64,000 bases of DNA. Source: Zhengitettix transpicula. Lineage: Eukaryota; Arthropoda; Insecta; Orthoptera; Tetrigidae. The DNA is taken from assembly GCA_037074705.1 (NCBI GenBank), contig CM073591.1:75622532-75686531 (forward strand). Reading direction: 5' to 3'. A program made the position numbers and the translations under genes. Shown piece by piece: positions 13,571 to 25,198 of this stretch. The first letter of the stretch is position 1; every line of letters begins with the position of its first letter. The notes under the pieces are model-generated. The model was not told where the DNA came from. It ran no database searches and worked only from the letters and a program-made list of their open reading frames with translations.

Positions 13571-14055
13571 CCTTCTTTTTTTTTAATACGCGTAAAGGAA
13601 ATAAAGAAACTATAGTTTATTTCATCTGCGTTTAAAACTGTAATAATGTAGTCTTCACAAGATTTTAACGAATCAATTTCGAGTTATAATTATATGAACA
13701 TACACTGCCTTTTAATTCTTCACAGTTGTACAGTGATATTACCTTTTTGTTTTTTTAAAAAAAGTGTTCATTACTAAGGTTGAAATTAAAGCTTGGGTAC
13801 AGTTTATCAGAAGACAATACAAACTTGAGTTTTGGTAAGCTTGGCTTTTTTAAGAAGCTTACTGTTGGTCGACCTTCACAGTTCAGTAGAGCATCGGAAA
13901 CAGGTGCTGAACAACCCTCCTTGTTCCTGTTTCAATCCACTATTTTCACGGAGAGCGCTCACTGAATGATTTATTTCCTGTCATTACTTCGGTTCATTTC
14001 TCAAGATTATAACTATAGCTGGTTGAGAACGAGCAGAAGGCCACGAAAGCTCTCC

Positions 14056-14074
14056 ATATATATATATATATATA
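14056..14074. repeat. Short (TA)n microsatellite
   Basis: A TA run of about 19 bp that precedes a longer (TA)n array by some 50 bp. Confidence 0.9.
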
Positions 14075-14119
14075 AAATGAAAGAACAAATTTATTTATTA
14101 ATTATATATTTGTAAGTGC

Positions 14120-14122
<3 letters not shown>

Positions 14123-14175
<53 letters not shown>
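14123..14175. repeat. (TA)n microsatellite flanking element M3
   Basis: A TA run of about 53 bp directly adjoining the left terminus of M3. Confidence 0.9.
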
Positions 14176-14180
<5 letters not shown>

Positions 14181-14967
14181 AGTAATTAGGCGTCCATTAA
14201 TAATAATACATTATGAAAACAATTAAACATTTGAATTTATTCAGCTATTCATCATTAAATTCATCAATTAATCTTTTACAATAAAATGACTATATCTCAG
14301 GGTCGTTTACTGGGCCTTTAGTAAAGAAAATACTTGTTAACAATGAAATTTTAAGAAGCTATCATGGACTTAATTCATCAATAGATTTATTACAATGCAA
14401 AACATAGAATATTAACTTTAAATTCTGAACTAAATTCGCAATCTGACGATAATACCTTTACTTATGAGTTTTCAAATAGTAATTCTGCGGAATTTTACCT
14501 TACTGCCTTTGGTACTCAAGGAAATTGTCTCACACACTTATTGCACTTTATAGACAGGCAATTTTTATCCACTGACTGTAATTAACACTTTTAGTTTTGC
14601 AAAAGTTGGTTTACTGTTCGTTTACAAAATCCTATCAGCTCGTTCCGAAGATTATTAACTGATGTAAGCAGTTACCTGCGCTCCCAAAATCGAAAAAAGT
14701 GTTCGATTTAGCTGTTGTTACATTTATCCAGGCACTTTCTGGATTTTATACTTTTTGTCTGTCCACTGCTATATTTCCAAGACGCCTTTCCTGGAGCTCG
14801 GATCCCCACAGACTGCTATGCTGGTCTAGCGAACCAACCTCTACAATCACCCACAAACATTACATTCTTGCTACATTCTTGTGTACGACTTGTGTTTTTT
14901 ATGACGCTAACAATGCGGGTCCAAATTTTTGTTTATTAATTAATTATTTCCTCTTTTAATTACCACA

Positions 14968-14969
<2 letters not shown>
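14175..14969 (+). mobile_element. Family M element, copy M3, flanked on both sides by (TA)n
   Basis: The left end ATTGTAGTAATTA and right end TAATTACCACAAT form terminal inverted repeats matching 12 of 13 bases. Both ends abut or lie within a few bases of (TA)n arrays (14123-14175 and 14972-15009). The hallmark CAGGGTCGTTTACTGGGCCT is at about 14300. It has no coding capacity, so it looks like a non-autonomous element that inserted in a TA microsatellite. Confidence 0.65.

Positions 14970-14971
<2 letters not shown>

Positions 14972-15009
<38 letters not shown>
14972..15009. repeat. (TA)n microsatellite flanking element M3
   Basis: A TA run of about 38 bp directly after the right terminus of M3. 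Confidence 0.9.
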
Positions 15010-15014
<5 letters not shown>

Positions 15015-15830
15015 CTCTCATTATTTGCGGCGTAACTCTGAGGACATGATTGTAACTGTATTGTTTGGCGAGAATGCGGAGCCGATAATGCTCACTGCAA
15101 ATGCCCGACCTACCTGATACAGTTTTTTCTGGGGTTTTCCCTGCATCACTTATAGGCGAATTGCCGGGTAGGATTCTTAAACCATAGCCCGGGGGCCCTA
15201 GTTAACCCTTGGCTACATTGCTCTACCTTAACGCATCTTCCTATCACTCCTTTCCTTATGGTATAAGAGGGAAGTTGCCACTATGTGGATTACCCTATAC
15301 ATAACCTGTCTACACATACAAAAAAGAATTAGCGTACTTCAGCGTATGTTAGGAGTTGACAGCTCGCACTAGTCATAAGTACACAGAGCAGAATGTGTTT
15401 TCAGACAGTAGTTGCCAGTTCTCATTTTCCAGTTGTCAGGTATGTAGCGAGAGAACCCAGTTACTCGGAGCGATGTTTCAGATATTCAGAAAAAGCAGTA
15501 TGTTGACGGTAAATAAACAATTAGTCAGAGAGCGGTGTGTAATCTACAAACAATTACATATTCAGAAAAAGAAAGACATCGACAGTGTTCAAAAGTAATG
15601 GCAATAAGAAAGTAGAATGCAAATGGTCTGTGAGTGAAAAGTGGAGTAAATAAAAGAAAATTAAAAAGCAAATTACGTGTGCATAAGCCTCAGAAGACCA
15701 GACAGAATGGCATGTAATTCAAACAAATTTTAATCTGTAAACCTTATATGTTTACTTGCCGTCAGATTTCGATAACTTTAATAGAATAATATAACTTTCA
15801 GATTAATAATAGTTGTTTTATTGTAAACTA
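15010..15830 (-). mobile_element. Possible family M copy with nested R1
   Basis: It starts beside a (TA)n array with ATTGTTTGGCGAGAATGCGG, resembling other M ends, and has CCGTCAGATTTCGATAAC near 15765, a motif shared with M2, M6 and M7. An R1 copy lies inside it. The far boundary and hallmark are not clear. Confidence 0.35.
15098..15325 (+). mobile_element. Family R1 retroposon, copy B (5'-truncated)
   Basis: It begins at ATGCCCGACCTACCTGATAC and follows the R1 body to CCTGTCTACACATACAAAAAA. Only the 3' half of the element is present. Confidence 0.75.
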
Positions 15831-15935
15831 GCTGAGTGCCCGGCGTTGCCCGAGACGTCATTTATCCATAACCCCCCGATTTATTTCGTTATTTTTATGT
15901 ACCGCAACTCGACCTCTATCCCTAAATGTGTTATC
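15830..15935 (+). repeat. Single unit related to the 4.2-5.0 kb tandem array
   Basis: It begins CTAGCTGAGTGCCCGGCGTT and shares ATAACCCCCCGATTT and TTATTTTTATGTA with the array at 4164. It ends after about 100 bp. Confidence 0.5.
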
Positions 15936-16439
15936 GGTGTTTGAAAATTCACTAAATGAAATTAATAATGTGGTACTTAATTTAGTAATTTTCGAAATTA
16001 AATAATTAATTTTTATTTAAATTAAAAACTATTCGTTTAATTTTATTTATTTTTCTGCAAATCAATTTTTTTAAGCGGAATGATGTTGGCGTTCCCGTAT
16101 TCAACTTCATCGTATTCCATAATTATTTTTTAAAATCAATAATTACTATACTTACAATAATTACAAATGTAAAATTATAGCCAATCATTTTTTTATTCGT
16201 TCCATAAGTTTTCATATAAAGTCCCATAAACACAATTAAATGGCTTTCTATAATTTGAAAAGAAAAAAAATATTCACGTGCATTTCTTGTTCTCATTTTA
16301 AAGATATACATCTTAAATAAAATAACTGATAAATTTAACTTCCTAAATAACGCACAGACTCTCACAACGGAAATAATTTTAATAAGAAAGACAGCTTTCC
16401 CGATGTAAATTATTAACTAATTTTTCACGGTTACTCACC

Positions 16440-16700
16440 AGGGTCTGGATGTTGACGTTTCTGCGGCTGTCTTCAGCCTGTGTGGCGCTGCGTTACGTAT
16501 GCGTGGGGTATTTATAGTGGTCGAACATGCTGCGACCTGATTGGCCGTTGAGGATCGCCTGACATTTACTACGCGACATGGAAAAACATGTGTCCTTGAC
16601 GCTGTGGTCAGGCGATCGTCAGCGGCCAATCAGGTCGCAGCTTGTCCGGCACTATATATAGCTCGCCACACAGTCTGAAGACAGCAGAAACGCCAAGAGT
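16440..16700. repeat. Foldback with mirrored CCAAT and TATA boxes
   Basis: Arm 16453-16563 and arm 16605-16696 are diverged inverted copies; arm 1 has about 18 extra bases. The inner core GCGACCTGATTGGCCG pairs with CGGCCAATCAGGTCGC. Each arm has a CCAAT box about 26 bp from a TATA box (TATTTATAG on minus, CTATATATAG on plus). On the minus strand, CCCTG-GTGAGTAAC about 100 bp past the TATA is a strong splice-donor sequence. No coding sequence follows on either side. It could be the promoter-bearing terminal repeat of a dead element. Confidence 0.55.
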
Positions 16701-16866
16701 GACTGCCCATTAACAGAGGTCCCGGGTTCGAATGCCGGCGAGAGCATGGATGTTTGTGTGCGTGAGAGAAACTCGTCGAATCGGGTCCCCGACAAAGCAA
16801 AATCAGTTCCCTTAATCAGTCGCTAATAACCTGAGCTGTTGATGCGACTGTAAATAAATCAATATA
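16700..16866 (+). mobile_element. SINE family S2, copy 1
   Basis: A B-box-like GGGTTCGAATGCC at the 5' side is followed by GCATGGATGTTTGTGTGCGT, then CGGGTCCCCGACAAAGCAAA, CCTGAGCTGTTGATGCGACT and an A-rich end. The same order occurs reversed at 49357-49515. The tRNA-like head is incomplete upstream of the B box. Confidence 0.6.
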
Positions 16867-16869
16867 AAA

Positions 16870-17440
16870 AAATTGTTGAGACACCCTGTTAGTAAAGAAC
16901 ACCGTCGATTAGTATAAACGGAGTCTTTATTAACGGCTTTCCAGGTGTCCAAGCCTCGAGTAAAGTCAATCAAATTGTCTTTCAATATGTCGAAATATTA
17001 TCCTGATAATTGATCTACATCTTATAGAAAGGGATGTATTGTATGTTTCCATGTTCTGAATTCACAATGTAACATTTATATCAATTTGAACAAAACTTGA
17101 TACACTTATTTTTTTCAGATTCAGAAAAAAATAATGAATTACATTGCCAATAAAATTTTTCTTTAAAACGTTAGAAATGCCATGTGGGCACAGTGCATCG
17201 TACATTTCTTTACGGTAGAATGATCGCAACATCTCATTATCACAAACGAAATGCTTTCATATGTATCAATTCTGAAATAGACGTGATAATATTCCAGTAC
17301 ACTACAGAAGGACGAATCGACTTCCTACCAACTTGGTATTTATATTCTCACTCTGAAATTTTTATTCAAAACATTCAATTTATTGAGATGCAGTAGTAAA
17401 GATTTAATTATTTTTTTTAAAAAAAACAGTTTATCAAAGT
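16870..17440. other. No gene recognised
   Basis: AT-rich sequence with one short unsupported frame. Confidence 0.3.
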
Positions 17441-17449
17441 TTTTAAAAA

Positions 17450-17650
17450 TCATTCACGAGAAATAAAATATAAAACGTCTGTGTTAAATGCACAATATTA
17501 GATAAATAAGTAGCCGAGTACAGATAAAAATAAGTACAAAATAAATACCTGCAGAACGTTTGTGCAAATCTTGTTGCCTGCGTCAGGTGATTCGAGGAAT
17601 GCCATAGTAGTAGGAACGACACACCGCACAAACCAGGTGGCAAACTCAAA
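17450..17650. repeat. Diverged Penelope-like terminal repeat remnant
   Basis: The minus strand reads CACCTGACGC, about 19 bases, then ACAAACGTTCTG, with the tract AAGTAGCCGAGTACAGATAA resembling the TAGCCAAATACAGACAA of better copies. It is much decayed. Confidence 0.4.
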
Positions 17651-17887
17651 AGTACTTATTATTGCCTGTTATTTGGGAACTTAATTATCTAATAATTATC
17701 CTGCTCAAAAGTTCAGTCAATGATTACCGGGGGAGGGGGGGAACTTCTAGCAATTCAACTATGAGGTAAAGTAGCTAGATCTGGGTACTTATTTATTTTA
17801 ATCTTAAATTAGACAGTAAAAGTAATGAATCTATATTTTAAAATCAAAGTAAATTTATTTATAGTTATTTCAAATGACAATAAAATC

Positions 17888-18331
17888 ACACTCGTTCTTA
17901 GATGCCGAAGGTTCCCACAAGCCGAGGCATCTCGGCCTGTTTTGAGAGGTGTATGTTCCGGGGTCACAGACCTTTGGCATACGGTAAGAGTTGTCAGCTA
18001 TTCCCATTGGAATAGTCGGCCAGCTGCCTCCTAAACTGGTCGAGGCACGGAGAAGGGAATGCTGCGTCCCCACAGCAAACTCCTCTCCCGCTATCGGAAG
18101 GGCGTTGGACAAGTACCCACTGCCCGACCTACCGGATGCAGGTTTTTCTAGGGTTTTCCTTGCATTTCTTTAGGCGAATGCCGGGTAAGATCCTTAAAAT
18201 ATAGCCCGGGGGCCCTAGTTAACCCTTGGCTACCTTCCTCTATCCTTCAGCATCTCTCAAATCCCTTCCTATGCTATTAAAGTGGAGTTGCCCAACGTGG
18301 ATTACCCTCATGTAGCCTGTTGCCCTAAAAA
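17888..18331 (+). mobile_element. Family R1 retroposon, copy C
   Basis: The body runs from AAGGTTCCCACAAGCCGAGG to CCTGTTGCCCTAAAAAAAA. AAAATCAC occurs just before the 5' end (about 17882) and again after the A-tail, a plausible 8-bp target-site duplication. The antisense strand is open at 17870-18112. Confidence 0.8.
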
Positions 18332-18689
18332 AAATCACTGTGATATTAAATGATTTTCAAAATTGATTATAAACAATAATGTAAGTTTCATTTACAGTAA
18401 CAATACTAAATAAATTCCACCTTCGAGTAAACAACATAAAATTGTCAATGGAAGGAACACGCAGGATATAAAAATCCACTACGCAGTAGCTGGGAGACTG
18501 GCTCTGTGATGTGTTGTCCTTGATCCATAACGAAAGTCTCGCTGGAAATTTCAATCGCTTAAAGGTTGATTGAGTGAATCCAAAGTATATAAACTGTTTC
18601 ACCCTTCAGTTTTCCTGTTAAGACAGTCGCTTGTTGACAAATTTTGTACTTTATTAGCAAACTGATTGTCACGCCTAAAACTACCGATT

Positions 18690-18880
18690 CGACATCTATC
18701 TAGGAGAATATTTTATTAATAAACCATTTCTCGTCCAGCCCCTTCCATGCAATAATTGTTCCATGCAAATTGTTTTTGGGGCCACCTACTGACTAAGAAG
18801 AATCTATGTGCAAAATTTCAAGGCAATCGTCTAGTGGACTGTGAGATATCGTGACTATTCAATGGAATTTGGTTTTTATA
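18690..18880 (+). repeat. Possible LINE 3'-end sequence beside mariner copy 1
   Basis: The segment GTGCAAAATTTCAAGGCAAT, CGTCTAGTGGACTGTGAGAT resembles 3' tails seen in insect RTE-type repeats. Recognition is from memory only and is weak. Confidence 0.25.
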
Positions 18881-20150
18881 TACCACTGTGACCAAAAAGT
18901 AAGGTGAATTTATTTATAAAATATAAATTCTTTATTTATTCTTCCAAATCAATTTCATTCCCTTCAAAGTAATCCCCGTCCGATAAAACGCACTTTTTCC
19001 AACGCTTTTCCAGTCCTTGAAACAGTCGGAATAGTCTTATTCCGGTATAGCCTTCAAGACCTTCTTAGATTCGGTTTTTATCTCCTCAATCGTGTCAAAA
19101 CGGCGTCCCCGCATTGGCCTTTTCAGTTTTCTGAATAGCCAGAAGTCGCACTGAGTCAAATCAGGCGAATACGGTGGTTGCGGAACGATATGAGTCGAGT
19201 TTTTGGCAAAAAAGTCGCGATGAACCGACGCAGTATGACATGATGCATTATCGTGATGTAGGAACCAAGAGTTGTTCGCCCATAATTCCGGCCGTTTCAG
19301 ACGAATAGCTTCACGCAAACGACGCATAACGCTCAAATAATATTTTTTGTTGACAGTTTGGCCCGGCGGAAGGAATTCATAGTGCACCACACCACGATAA
19401 TCAAAGAAAACTGTCAACATGACCTTGATTTTCGATCGACTTTGCCGTGGCCTTTTCGGTCTTGCTTCACCTTTTGCACGATATTCGCTGGATTGGTCGG
19501 TGGTTTCAGGGTCGTATGCGTAAATCCAAGTCTCGTCTCCAGTAATGATGCATTTCAAGTGGTCCTGATAGTCGGACAGCAAAGTTTCACACACATCCAC
19601 GCGACGCTTTTTTTCCACCAATCGAGACTTGATGCATTTGAGACACAAAACATTCTTCAAAATGGTTTGAGCTGAGCCAAATGATATTCCAACACTATCA
19701 GCGAGATCTGTAATTGTCCATCGACGATTTTCAAGCACCAAATCTTTGATTTTTTGGACGTGGCCCTCGTTGGTAGACGTTTATGGTCGTCCAGAGCGCG
19801 GTTCGTCTTTGAACTCGTTGTACCACTTATAAAAGTTTTTTGTGCAATAGTTTGATCACCAGAGGCCTTCCGAAACATTTTCAACGTGTCCACACAAGAA
19901 TGCTCGTTCCGCAAACAATTTGATGCAAGTTCTTTGCTCAACAAAATCACCCATTGGAAAAATCGAAAAATTCTCCGGTGGTTGTTTACAAAAACACGTG
20001 TAACTTGGAGATAATGAAACCTTTTAACAAACAGACGCTTGGCAAATATTATAGACAGTCCTACCAACATAGGGGAAAAAATTTACCTGCCTTCCTAATA
20101 TCCGGGAGTTTTAAATGACAATTTCACCTTACTTTTTGATGGCAGTGGTA
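18881..20150 (-). mobile_element. mariner element, copy 1 (1270 bp including flanking TA)
   Basis: Termini TACCACTGTGACCAAAAAGT (left) and the complement of ACTTTTTGATGGCAGTGGTA (right) form inverted repeats of about 27-30 bp with AAGTAAGGTGAA in common. Both sides carry TA, the mariner target duplication. Length fits a full mariner (about 1.3 kb). The transposase inside is inactivated. Confidence 0.93.
18936..19954 (-). pseudogene. mariner transposase pseudogene (D,D34D type)
   Basis: Mariner transposase cuts and pastes the element at TA sites. The start MGDFVEQRTCIKL is followed by frameshifts near 19850 and 19780. An open stretch 19037-19741 has the helix-turn-helix end (TDLADSVGISFGSAQTIL) and the catalytic motifs GDETWIYAYDPE, WFLHHDNASCHTA and PYSPDLTQCDFW, so all three aspartates survive. 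A TAA after KVLKAIPE and a further shift cut off the C-terminus, whose remnant still reads GDYFEGNEIDLEE before the original stop. It is not functional as it stands. Confidence 0.92.
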
Positions 20151-20850
20151 AATTGATTACGCGGACATCAATATCAATAAAGTAACTACGTACTAGCAAG
20201 CATAATATTGAAAAATAGTTCATTTATAAAAAACGCAAACCACTTGTTGCACTTATTTCTCAAAAAGCACATGTAGGTTCTCTTCACTTTACAGAAGTTT
20301 TTAGGAACGTTTTTATGTGAACCACTAAATCCTTACCTTTACTTGTGGTTTCAGAGTGAATGTTTCTTACTGGAAACTGTAATATCCAATTTGCCAGTAT
20401 TAAATTCCACTTTTTAGTCCTTCGCATAATGGTGCCTTTCATTTTCCAGCACTTTTCTATTGCTACTTTATTGTAGAATATGAATATTTATTAAGTAGCA
20501 CCAGAAGAGCATATTTCGCGTCGTGATTTTAATGCATTAAGTTCGAGAAAGCATTTGACGACTGAGATATACTATTATTTCATATAATATTATCATTATT
20601 ATTATATAATATTACTTAAGTGAAATGGGAGTATATAATTAATAATAAATTTATGTTATTACATAAATGTTTTTCCCGATTTATAAATTAATGGAGTTGT
20701 TGCCACATATTGACAATTCTGACAGTTTGTTTTTCGTCCTTGCATGGTTGTCATGGGAGTCTGAATTGTTATTGAAAAAGTATAATATTAAAAACAGTTT
20801 GAATAACATTTATAAAATTGGTAAAATAGGGGTTTAAGACGGAAAACGCG
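20151..20850. other. No gene recognised
   Basis: AT-rich sequence with no coding signal or repeat that I recognise. Confidence 0.3.
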
Positions 20851-20918
20851 TAATTAATAAAAAAAAAGCATGACATAACCATGTACGCATAGAATATTGG
20901 GCCTGATGTGTTGCTCGC

Positions 20919-21158
20919 GTGATAGAAAAAAGACAAATAGAGGTATTTGTGGTCGTTAGCGGTCAATATTTCTATAAGACAACACGAGGAGGGACAGTTG
21001 ACCATATATCAGCAGACTGTCCGATACAACGGACAGAGATCAGAGTGAATGACCTGACAGCGACAGGCGACTTGCGATGCCAATGTGACGGGGAAAACAA
21101 GACCGAATGCACGGTTCCAAAGGACAGGATTGGCTGGCCAAGACGTTTGGAAAAGTGA
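20919..21158 (+). pseudogene. Possible C-terminal zinc-knuckle of a LINE ORF2
   Basis: The frame contains GGTVDHISADCPIQRTEIR, resembling the C-terminal C-x-C...DH...C-P...R knuckle of Jockey/R1-type LINE ORF2 proteins, where it follows the reverse transcriptase. The first cysteines are missing and there is no RT upstream. Weak. Confidence 0.35.
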
Positions 21159-21657
21159 CGACATGAAGAGTATGTTGGATGCGAAGAGGTGTGGCGAGAG
21201 GTGATTTAAGACCGCGCACGAGCGGTTGGGGAGGAAGGGACTGGACGATTAGAGGAAATAAGTAATGATAAATTACAGCACTGAGAGTCTTATAGAATAA
21301 GATTAATCTTAGAAACGCAGAAGAGAAATGAGTGGCTCTCAACATTTATAATTTTATTAATTTATTTTTCCAACAGCAATCAGAATACCGTTAAATCTTT
21401 AAGCTAATTTGCTATCTTGTACAAGATTTAAATGTTGCTTGTACTGATGTGGAAAGGTGAAGGTCCAATACTGATTCTATTTAAGTCTGTCTGTCTTCAG
21501 TCAACGGTTGTGCATACGGTTTAGTAACAACTTTAGTAATGAACTGGATTCAGTTTCAAGATTTTTACGGTGTTCACGAATTTCATCCTTGATAACGTCT
21601 TCTAGGTATGGAATGTTCAAGTCGGTATACAGGATAAAATTGGATTATTATGGTAAG

Positions 21658-22100
21658 TTTTTTTTAGTAACAGGCTACATGAGGGTAATCCAATTGGTGG
21701 CAACTCCCCTTTAATAGCATAGGAAGGGATTTGAAAGGGGGGATGAGGAAGGGTAGAGGAACGTAGCCAAGGGTTAACTAGGATTCCGGGGTATGGTTTA
21801 AGAATCCTACCCGACATTTACCTGAAAGTGATATAGGACAAACCCTAGAAAACCTACAATAGGCAAGTCGGGCATTTGGTACTTTTCCCACATCCTTCCG
21901 CGATGGCGGGAAAGGGGTTTGCTGTCTCGACCTCTTTATAAGGCAGCTGGCCAACTGTTCAACTGAGTACAGAAAACACCTCTTACTGTATGCCTAAGGT
22001 CTGCGACCCCGGTACATACACCTCTCAACATTGACCGATGTGCCTCGACTTGTGAGAGCCTTAATTCAAAAACAGAAGAGAGAAGAAGGCATCCCCTAGC
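21658..22100 (-). mobile_element. Family R1 retroposon, copy D
   Basis: It has a T-run then AACAGGCTACATGAGGGTAA, the body GGGTTAACTAGG, TGGCCAACTG and ACACCTCTCAACATTG. It is more diverged than A, C and F, with several small deletions. Confidence 0.75.
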
Positions 22101-22479
22101 CCCCTTAGTCTCTCCAGAAAGATTCTCCGTGTATTTATTAAGTCTATTTTTATTTACATGTCCACTTCATTCAAGACTACGAGGAAACCGAGTTATTTGA
22201 CTACTTCTACCTGTGGAATTTTCTGTTGATAAAGCTTGATTGTAGGACAATGTTTTTTTAAAAAATAGTAAATGCTATGAGAGATGATCTCGAACCATTT
22301 ACTTTTATATTCCATCTTTTTAACCAGGCTTAAGTTATTCTTAGATGGTATTGAAAGTTTCATGATGTGAAGTAGGTTCTGTGTGAATCGTCAGTATTGC
22401 TGTATCATCCGCAAATTAACTTGATAATGAAATACATAGATATATTGTAGAGATCACCAATTTATAAAGAAAGTTTTTG

Positions 22480-23340
22480 TTTAATAATTTTTCTTTAATA
22501 ATATTGCCAGCATAATATTGAGGCCAGAGCATTGTGTGGCGCAAGAATTCAGAGACTGAGAAGGTTTCTACTCTATTATTGTCGGCAAAGCGTGTGTAAG
22601 ACGCCGTACTTTGGATAAATAATCAGTGTTTTGGGAGCCTGACCGGCGTGGTCATGTCGAGCGAGTCTAGTTTAGGAGACCAGACGAGGATTCTCGTTAC
22701 TAAATAAGTAGCAGAAGTCAGCAAAGTCTATGCGCAATAAAGGCTGAAAATATAATATTCAACGTTTGGTATTAGCGTACATTTACAGTAAAGCTGAGTG
22801 ATAATAAGTAGGATGTAGTAAAGTTAGTGAACAGTTGTTGGAGAGATGTCTGGTGGGTAGCGGGCCGGAATTCAGTGAAGTGAAACAATGTAGTAATCAG
22901 TGTTATTGGTCTGTTGGCTAAACTCTTCTTTAAAAGAAAATAAATGTGAAGTTCACAATTAATTCGGCACCAGAGCATCTCTAAATAAAATGGTATGTAA
23001 GAACGTTATATTTTAAACTATTATATAAATAGGATTACCGTCAGATTTATCTAGATTTGCTAGTTTTTTTAAATATGTTATTGTAGATTTAATTAGTATT
23101 TTTTATGTAACTCTCTTAATGCTAATTGCAAATCACAATAATTATGAGAGGCCCAGTAAGCGGCTCTGAAGTTTTGAGTCTCAATAAAAGCTGTGGCATT
23201 TTTTTAAAAAAAAATCTATGTAAATTAAATTAAATCGAAATTTTTAATAAATATTTTCCGTTTTTATCTGTAAATAGTTGTATTAAAAGCATAAAATTCC
23301 TGTTAATTATGTTTCCTTTTAAAAATCGAATACTGCATAA
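22480..23340 (-). mobile_element. Family M element, copy M2
   Basis: AGGCCAGAGCATTGTGTGGC at the start, TATTATTGTCGGCAAAGC, CCGGAATTCAGTGAAGTGAA in the middle, CCGTCAGATTTATC, and GAGGCCCAGTAAGCGGCTCT (the hallmark, reversed) at about 23150. It is the inverted counterpart of M1. No coding frame. Confidence 0.55.
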
Positions 23341-23349
23341 ATTGGTCGA

Positions 23350-24937
23350 AATGTGTTGTCATTTTGTAATTAATATTAACTTTTATAATAAAATATATTT
23401 TGAGTATTGAGAAAACTAATAAATAAATAAACAACACACAATTTTAAGTCAGAAAAAAACAACTTATTAATGTAAAATTAAACAACTCTTTCGTAGTTTT
23501 TTTTTGCCACGGCAGTCAGTAGAGATTGACTTGTTTTTTTTAAAAAAAACTTGAACCCGATGAGGTTACCAAATAAGCGACGAAACGTTGTATAATTTTA
23601 AATTAATAAATTCTTTTTTATGACTTAAAATTGGCTGATGTTTATTTACAAATTAACGTGAGTTATTTATCTATTTGTTGTCAAGTGACACGTGTGTAAG
23701 ACATACGAGGCTGCCCCCCGAGGTGATAGGGAAAAGGTTAGAGCTTTCTCCATTTACGTATGGTAAAAATTCTCTTTGACTGAAGTATTGGCCAGGCAGA
23801 CTCCTTTTAACCTTAAATTGTAGACCTGAGTGCTAAAAATTACGACTTACATCTATAAATATAGCCGTGTGCACTTGTTACTGTGTCAGCACCAGTTGAT
23901 CTGAGCGGATATGCAGCCGAGCAACTCTCAGGATGCACCCAGTTGTTGTCTCCGAGGCTTCCAGGAACAACGGAGACCATATGGCGTCTGTGCCTGGACC
24001 AATAGGTCAGGAGAAATGAGTATTAGAGGTCACTGCGTGAGTTCCGTTAATTTGCATACTTAGTTGTTAAGCTGTCCCACTGACTTTCTGCAGCCAAATT
24101 CAAATATCTTATAAGTAATGCCATTTATGTCGCATTGGAAGGTTCGTAATTCAAGGTCCTGAGAACGTTACAAAGTTTTATTTTGCATTATATGTTGTCA
24201 GGTAAATAGTTAATTTTTACGAATGGATAGCATAATTTTTACAGAACCAATTTACAATTAAACGTGAATCGTATTTTGGGATTCCTTTGGAACCGTAAAA
24301 TTATGATTTCTTTATGTGTACAGGTCAACATTGCCAATAAACAATAAATTTGGAAACTACATCTCAAACTAAAACAAACAGTAATATAAGAAAATTAAAA
24401 CAATAAAGTACAATTTAACATAACAATATTAGCATTTAAATTTGACAAGAATATATTTTTTATTAATTATTGGTCAAACTGAAACACAACATAGAAAGTA
24501 ACGTAAAACAGTGAACAATAAAATTGGAAGGTTGACCAACTTTTAATGTTCAAACATTCCTGTTAAGTTTAATTGTTTCTAATTTTCTGTATATTTCAAC
24601 GAACTAAATTGTACTTTATTGTTTTAATTATCTTGTTGTATTATTTTACAGTTTGGGTTATGTTTTCCAATTTTATTGAAAATGATTGATTAATTTATAC
24701 TCATTCAAATTAGTGTCAGATGTAAAAAGCAAATAATTATATATCAGACTTATTAAAATTTGGAAATTCTTTAAAAATAAAAAAATTAAAATTTTCTAAA
24801 TCCACTGATATATGTGTAATTAATATTAAATTAGTTAAGGAATACATACCGGATATAGTAGAACGAACGAAGTGTATCAATAATTCACTACCTAGTTTCC
24901 AGATTCTCTAAAGCTTCTCGATTGAAATGTGTTCACG

Positions 24938-24940
<3 letters not shown>
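23350..24940. other. AT-rich sequence with one Penelope-like motif, no gene
   Basis: At about 23520-23600, GATGAGGTTACCAAATAAGC then GACGAAACGTTGTAT resembles the CTGANGA...GAAACG motif of Penelope-like repeats. A GC-richer patch at 23700-24060 has no recognisable coding. Confidence 0.3.

Positions 24941-24969
<29 letters not shown>
24941..24969. repeat. (TA)n microsatellite
   Basis: A TA run of about 29 bp with no recognisable element on either side. Confidence 0.9.
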
Positions 24970-24970
<1 letters not shown>

Positions 24971-25198
24971 CCTCATACTTCGCTTCTCCCAATATTCTCC
25001 AAAATATTATTTAATTTCAGGTTTGGAAATTTGGAAAACATAAAAATCATATCACAGAGCAATTTAGTTTGCTCGAAACTAATTTAATAATGCCGCAACG
25101 TAAACAATTCACGGCTCGCTGGATGAGAAATTAAAAACTTATGGAAATATTTGTCGTTCGAAATCATTGGATTTAGTGGAACACAAAATTTTATCATA

